A DNA stretch of 11,289 bases from an uncultured Collinsella sp. (GTDB lineage: Bacteria; Actinomycetota; Coriobacteriia; Coriobacteriales; Coriobacteriaceae): assembly GCA_900550815.1 (NCBI GenBank), contig URTW01000051.1, positions 1 to 11,289 of the forward strand, written 5' to 3'. Below are positions 9,262 to 11,289 of this stretch, in pieces; the first letter of the stretch is position 1; each line of letters starts with the position of its first letter. The notes under the pieces were generated by a model. That model ran no database searches. It had not been told where the DNA came from and was given only the letters and a program-made list of their open reading frames with translations. The position numbers and the translations under genes were made by a program.

Positions 9262-9891
9262 TTAGTGCTTGCCGTTGGCGGAGGCGGCGCCGTTGACATG
9301 GTCGCGGGCATAGACCACGCCGTGCACGATCGCCAGGCCGGCGGCGTCGGCCGCGCGGGCGCAGGTGTCCTGGAAATCCTCGGCCTCGCGGGCGCGCAGC
9401 TGCTTAAGAACGTAGTCGGCGACGGCCATCTTGCCGGGAGGGTTGCCGATGCCGGTGCGGATGCGGCTGAAGTCGCGGCTGCCCATCTTGTCGATGATGG
9501 AGCGCAGGCCGTTGTGACCGGCGTGGCCGCCGCCCACCTTAACGCGGACGTCGCCGGCGGGAATATCGAGCTCGTCGTGGATTACGAGCAGCTCCTCGGC
9601 CTTGATCTTGTACTCGCGGCAGAGCTTGGAGATGGGGCCACCCGAGGAAATCATATACGACTGCGGCTTGCCCAGCACAAACTGGCGCTTGACACACTCT
9701 GCCTCGGGATCGGTGAAGTTGATGCGCGCGGCCTCGGCGCCGGCCTGGTTTTTCCAGTACGTGACGCCGGCCAGACGGGCCAGCTCGTCGATCGCCTAAA
9801 AGCCGGCGTAGTGGCGCGTCTCGGCATATTCCTCGCCAGGGTTGCCAAGCCCGGCAACCATGCGAATCTTAAGCGGCTGTGCAGCTGCCAT
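9262..9891 (-). pseudogene. pth: Peptidyl-tRNA hydrolase with an in-frame TAG
   Basis: The frame of 210 codons has codon 32 as TAG (9796-9798). The upstream part (MAAAQPLKIRMVAGLGNPGE onward) starts after AAGGA and carries Asn17 in the GLGNPG motif and His27 in TRH. The downstream part continues in frame with Met80, HDELD (Asp106) and GGGHAGHNG (Asn127), matching E. coli Asn10, His20, Met67, Asp93 and Asn114. Two near-universal asparagines are replaced: Tyr28 follows His27 where TRHNAG is expected (ACGCGCCACTAC), and Ile81 follows Met80 where the Met-Asn of the substrate-binding loop is expected. Pth frees tRNA from peptidyl-tRNA that drops off ribosomes and is normally essential, so a real loss would be surprising. 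prs next to pth is a common bacterial arrangement. The stretch beginning at 9678 would be the N-terminally truncated remainder if the stop is real. Confidence 0.88.
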
Positions 9892-10017
9892 ATTTGTCCT
9901 TCCGTTACATAAAAAGTTTAATCAACGACAAAGGCTACCACGCCCGCCGAAGGCGAGACTTCGTTTCAGCGAAATCCCACCAGACAAAAGCGCGGCCGCG
10001 GCAGGGCGAGCCGTCGG

Positions 10018-10079
10018 AACAGAAGAAACCCCCGCGCGACCTTTGCGAAGCAAGGGGGAGCGCGGGGGTTTCTTCTGTT
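10018..10079 (-). terminator. Strong rho-independent terminator of prs
   Basis: A perfect 20-bp stem pairs 10018-10037 with 10060-10079. The GC core CCCCCGCGC/GCGCGGGGG is flanked by A-rich and T-rich ends, so the TTTCTTCTGTT tract lies in the 3' arm. The 22-nt loop can form a further small stem (CTTTGC-GAA-GCAAGG type). It starts about 36 nt after the prs stop and separates prs from pth. The gap 9892-10115 holds nothing else I can support except a small CGAAG/CTTCG stem at 9948-9963. Confidence 0.88.
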
Positions 10080-10115
10080 TCGGCGGCGATGCGCCGGGTT
10101 GCAAGGACGATGCGA

Positions 10116-11102
10116 CTACAGCGCGAAGTCGCCGCCGACGAGCGTGGAGACGGGCTCCTCGTGGTAAACGGCGGAGATGGCCTGAGCGAACTCCTCGGCG
10201 ACCGAGATGGTCTTGATCTTGCCGCCGACCTCGACGGGAATGGCGTCGGTGACGAGGCACTCGACGATCGGGGCGTCGTTCAGGCGCTCGATGGCCGGAC
10301 CGGAGAAGATGCCGTGGGTGGCGCAGACGTAGATGTCGCCAGCGCCCATGGCCTTGAGCTCCTTGACGTTGGCGCACAGGGTGCCAGCGGTGTCGATCAT
10401 GTCGTCATTGATGACGCAGGTCTTGCCCTTGATGTCACCGATGATGCCCATGACCTCGGCGGCGTTGTGGCGAGGACGGCCCTTGTGGGCGATGGCCAGG
10501 TCGCAGCCGAGCATGTCGGACAGCTTCTTGGCGGCCTTGGCGCGGCCCACATCGGGGGAGACGACAACCAGGTTGTCGGTGTCGAAGTGCATGTCGTTGT
10601 AGTACTGGCCAAACAGCGGCAGCGCGGACAGGTGGTTAACCGGGATATCGAAGAAGCCCTGGATCTGGCCCTGGTGCAGGTCGAGGGTGATGATGCGGTT
10701 GACGCCGGCGCGCTCGAGCAGGTTGGCGACGAGGCGGGCGGTGATGGGCTCGCGCGGGCCGGCCTTGCGGTCCTGGCGGGCATAGCCGTAGTGGGTGATA
10801 ACGGCGGTGATGGAGCGGGCGGATGCGCGCTTGGCAGCGTCGGTGGCGATGAGCAGCTCCATGAGCATGTCGTTGACGTTGCCGCCGGCCACGGACTGAA
10901 TCAGGAAGACGTCGGCGCCGCGGACGGTCTCGTCGTAGCGGGCGTAAATCTCACCATTGGCGAACTGCTTTAGCGTAAGGCCCGAAAGCTCGACCCCAAG
11001 GTACTCAGCGATCTTCTGAGCGAGGGGACGGTTGGAGGAACCGGAATACACGCGGATGGACTTGCGCATATTCTCCGACTTCTCGGGATCATTAATCGGC
11101 AT
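10116..11102 (-). CDS. prs: Ribose-phosphate pyrophosphokinase (PRPP synthetase)
   Basis: This is an intact 328-residue cytosolic enzyme that makes PRPP from ribose 5-phosphate and ATP for purine, pyrimidine, NAD, His and Trp synthesis. Diagnostic motifs are present in order: FANGE (47-51), YGYARQDRK (105-113) with the REPITARL segment after it, DLHQGQIQGFFD (141-152), SPDVGRAKAA (182-191), HKGRPRHN (206-213) and the PRPP-binding loop NDDMIDTAGT (232-241). The ATG at 11102 follows AAGGAGAAGGG at good spacing. An alternative start at Met12 (11069) also has a GGAG before it and would give the more usual N-terminus near MRKSIRVYSG. The gene ends with TAG, followed by a strong terminator, so TAG works as a stop here. 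Confidence 0.96.
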   Translation of the reverse strand: MPINDPEKSENMRKSIRVYSGSSNRPLAQKIAEYLGVELSGLTLKQFANGEIYARYDETVRGADVFLIQSVAGGNVNDMLMELLIATDAAKRASARSITAVITHYGYARQDRKAGPREPITARLVANLLERAGVNRIITLDLHQGQIQGFFDIPVNHLSALPLFGQYYNDMHFDTDNLVVVSPDVGRAKAAKKLSDMLGCDLAIAHKGRPRHNAAEVMGIIGDIKGKTCVINDDMIDTAGTLCANVKELKAMGAGDIYVCATHGIFSGPAIERLNDAPIVECLVTDAIPVEVGGKIKTISVAEEFAQAISAVYHEEPVSTLVGGDFAL

Positions 11103-11148
11103 TACCCTTCTCCTTTATACATCGAATGCCATATAGATGCCTTTTTGC

Positions 11149-11154
11149 ATTGTA
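11149..11154 (-). promoter_or_regulatory. Candidate -10 box of prs
   Basis: TACAAT reads on the minus strand about 47 nt before the prs start, one base from consensus. No convincing -35 box is found at 16-18 bp; a TTGACG lies further upstream, at wrong spacing. A start near 11142 would leave a leader of about 40 nt that includes the AAGGAG ribosome-binding site. Confidence 0.35.
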
Positions 11155-11226
11155 ACCGCGCGACGGGGTTTATCGAGTCTTGATAACGCCTTTACCGTCA
11201 ACGGACACGAACCCTTGATTATCGAC

Positions 11227-11278
11227 TTCATCCGAACACCTCCCACATTCATCCGCACATGTGCGGATGAATGTGGGA
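11227..11278. promoter_or_regulatory. Perfect 38-bp palindrome plus third half-site upstream of prs
   Basis: TCCCACATTCATCCGCACA (11241-11259) is followed directly by its exact reverse complement (11260-11278), with no loop. TTCATCCGCACA of the left arm (11248-11259) recurs as TTCATCCGAACA at 11227-11238, exactly 21 bp away, about two helical turns. No T-tract follows on either strand, so it does not read as a standard terminator. Possible roles are an operator for a dimeric regulator, the terminator of the gene beyond the edge, or a mobile palindromic repeat. Confidence 0.7.
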
Positions 11279-11289
11279 ACCCGATACCC

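Noticed and set aside
8684..9798. Pyrrolysine insertion at the two TAG codons
   Set aside because: Neither protein family is known to use pyrrolysine, homologues have ordinary residues there, and the surface gene shows the same problem with TAA.
6320..10118. Reassignment of TAG or TAA to an amino acid
   Set aside because: TAG properly ends the surface protein after its sorting signal, and prs right before a strong terminator; TAA ends gltA and pth. Readthrough there would run into terminators, so both codons act as stops.

Overview
The window looks like a chromosomal segment from a GC-rich gut actinobacterium of the Coriobacteriia, most likely Collinsella or a close relative. This is inferred from a giant secreted protein with BspA-type leucine-rich repeats and a sortase signal ending in KRRKR, from the style of the housekeeping proteins, and from a G/C-rich third codon position that creates long antisense open frames. 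It was not checked against any database.

Layout. Positions 1-6322 (+) hold most of one very large cell-surface protein gene that begins left of the window. Its frame is open throughout except for two in-frame TAA codons (1019-1021 and 1334-1336). A 325-bp convergent intergenic region (6323-6647) follows, with two tandem hairpin elements and a rho-independent terminator. The rest is on the minus strand, read from right to left: prs (11102-10116), a strong terminator, pth (9891-9262), a 374-bp intergenic region with an inverted-repeat element and a TATAAT promoter, then an overlapping gene pair for an FAD/NAD-binding iron-sulfur subunit (8887-8048) and a glutamate-synthase-type flavoprotein (8057-6648). 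The pair has the architecture of the electron-bifurcating ferredoxin:NADP+ oxidoreductase NfnAB. prs makes PRPP, pth recycles peptidyl-tRNA, and NfnAB-like enzymes balance NAD(P)H and ferredoxin pools.

The main anomaly is that three of the five genes carry in-frame stop codons without frameshift: two TAA in the surface protein, one TAG in the NfnA-like gene and one TAG in pth, which is normally essential. The same minus-strand genes also carry replacements at positions I recall as nearly invariant in their families (Asn to Tyr and Asn to Ile in Pth; Val to Gly, Leu to Arg and Lys to Met in NfnA; a possible Val to Gly in NfnB). Every one can be explained by a single A-to-T or T-to-G transversion in the coding strand. 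TAG and TAA also terminate intact genes here, so a reassigned code is unlikely. Consensus sequence error is the leading explanation. Mutational decay, a mutator history or stop readthrough are alternatives that the raw reads would separate.

Other non-coding structure worth attention: a perfect 38-bp palindrome with a third half-site upstream of prs, the paired hairpins at 6359-6496, and the 166-bp inverted-repeat element at 9078-9243.
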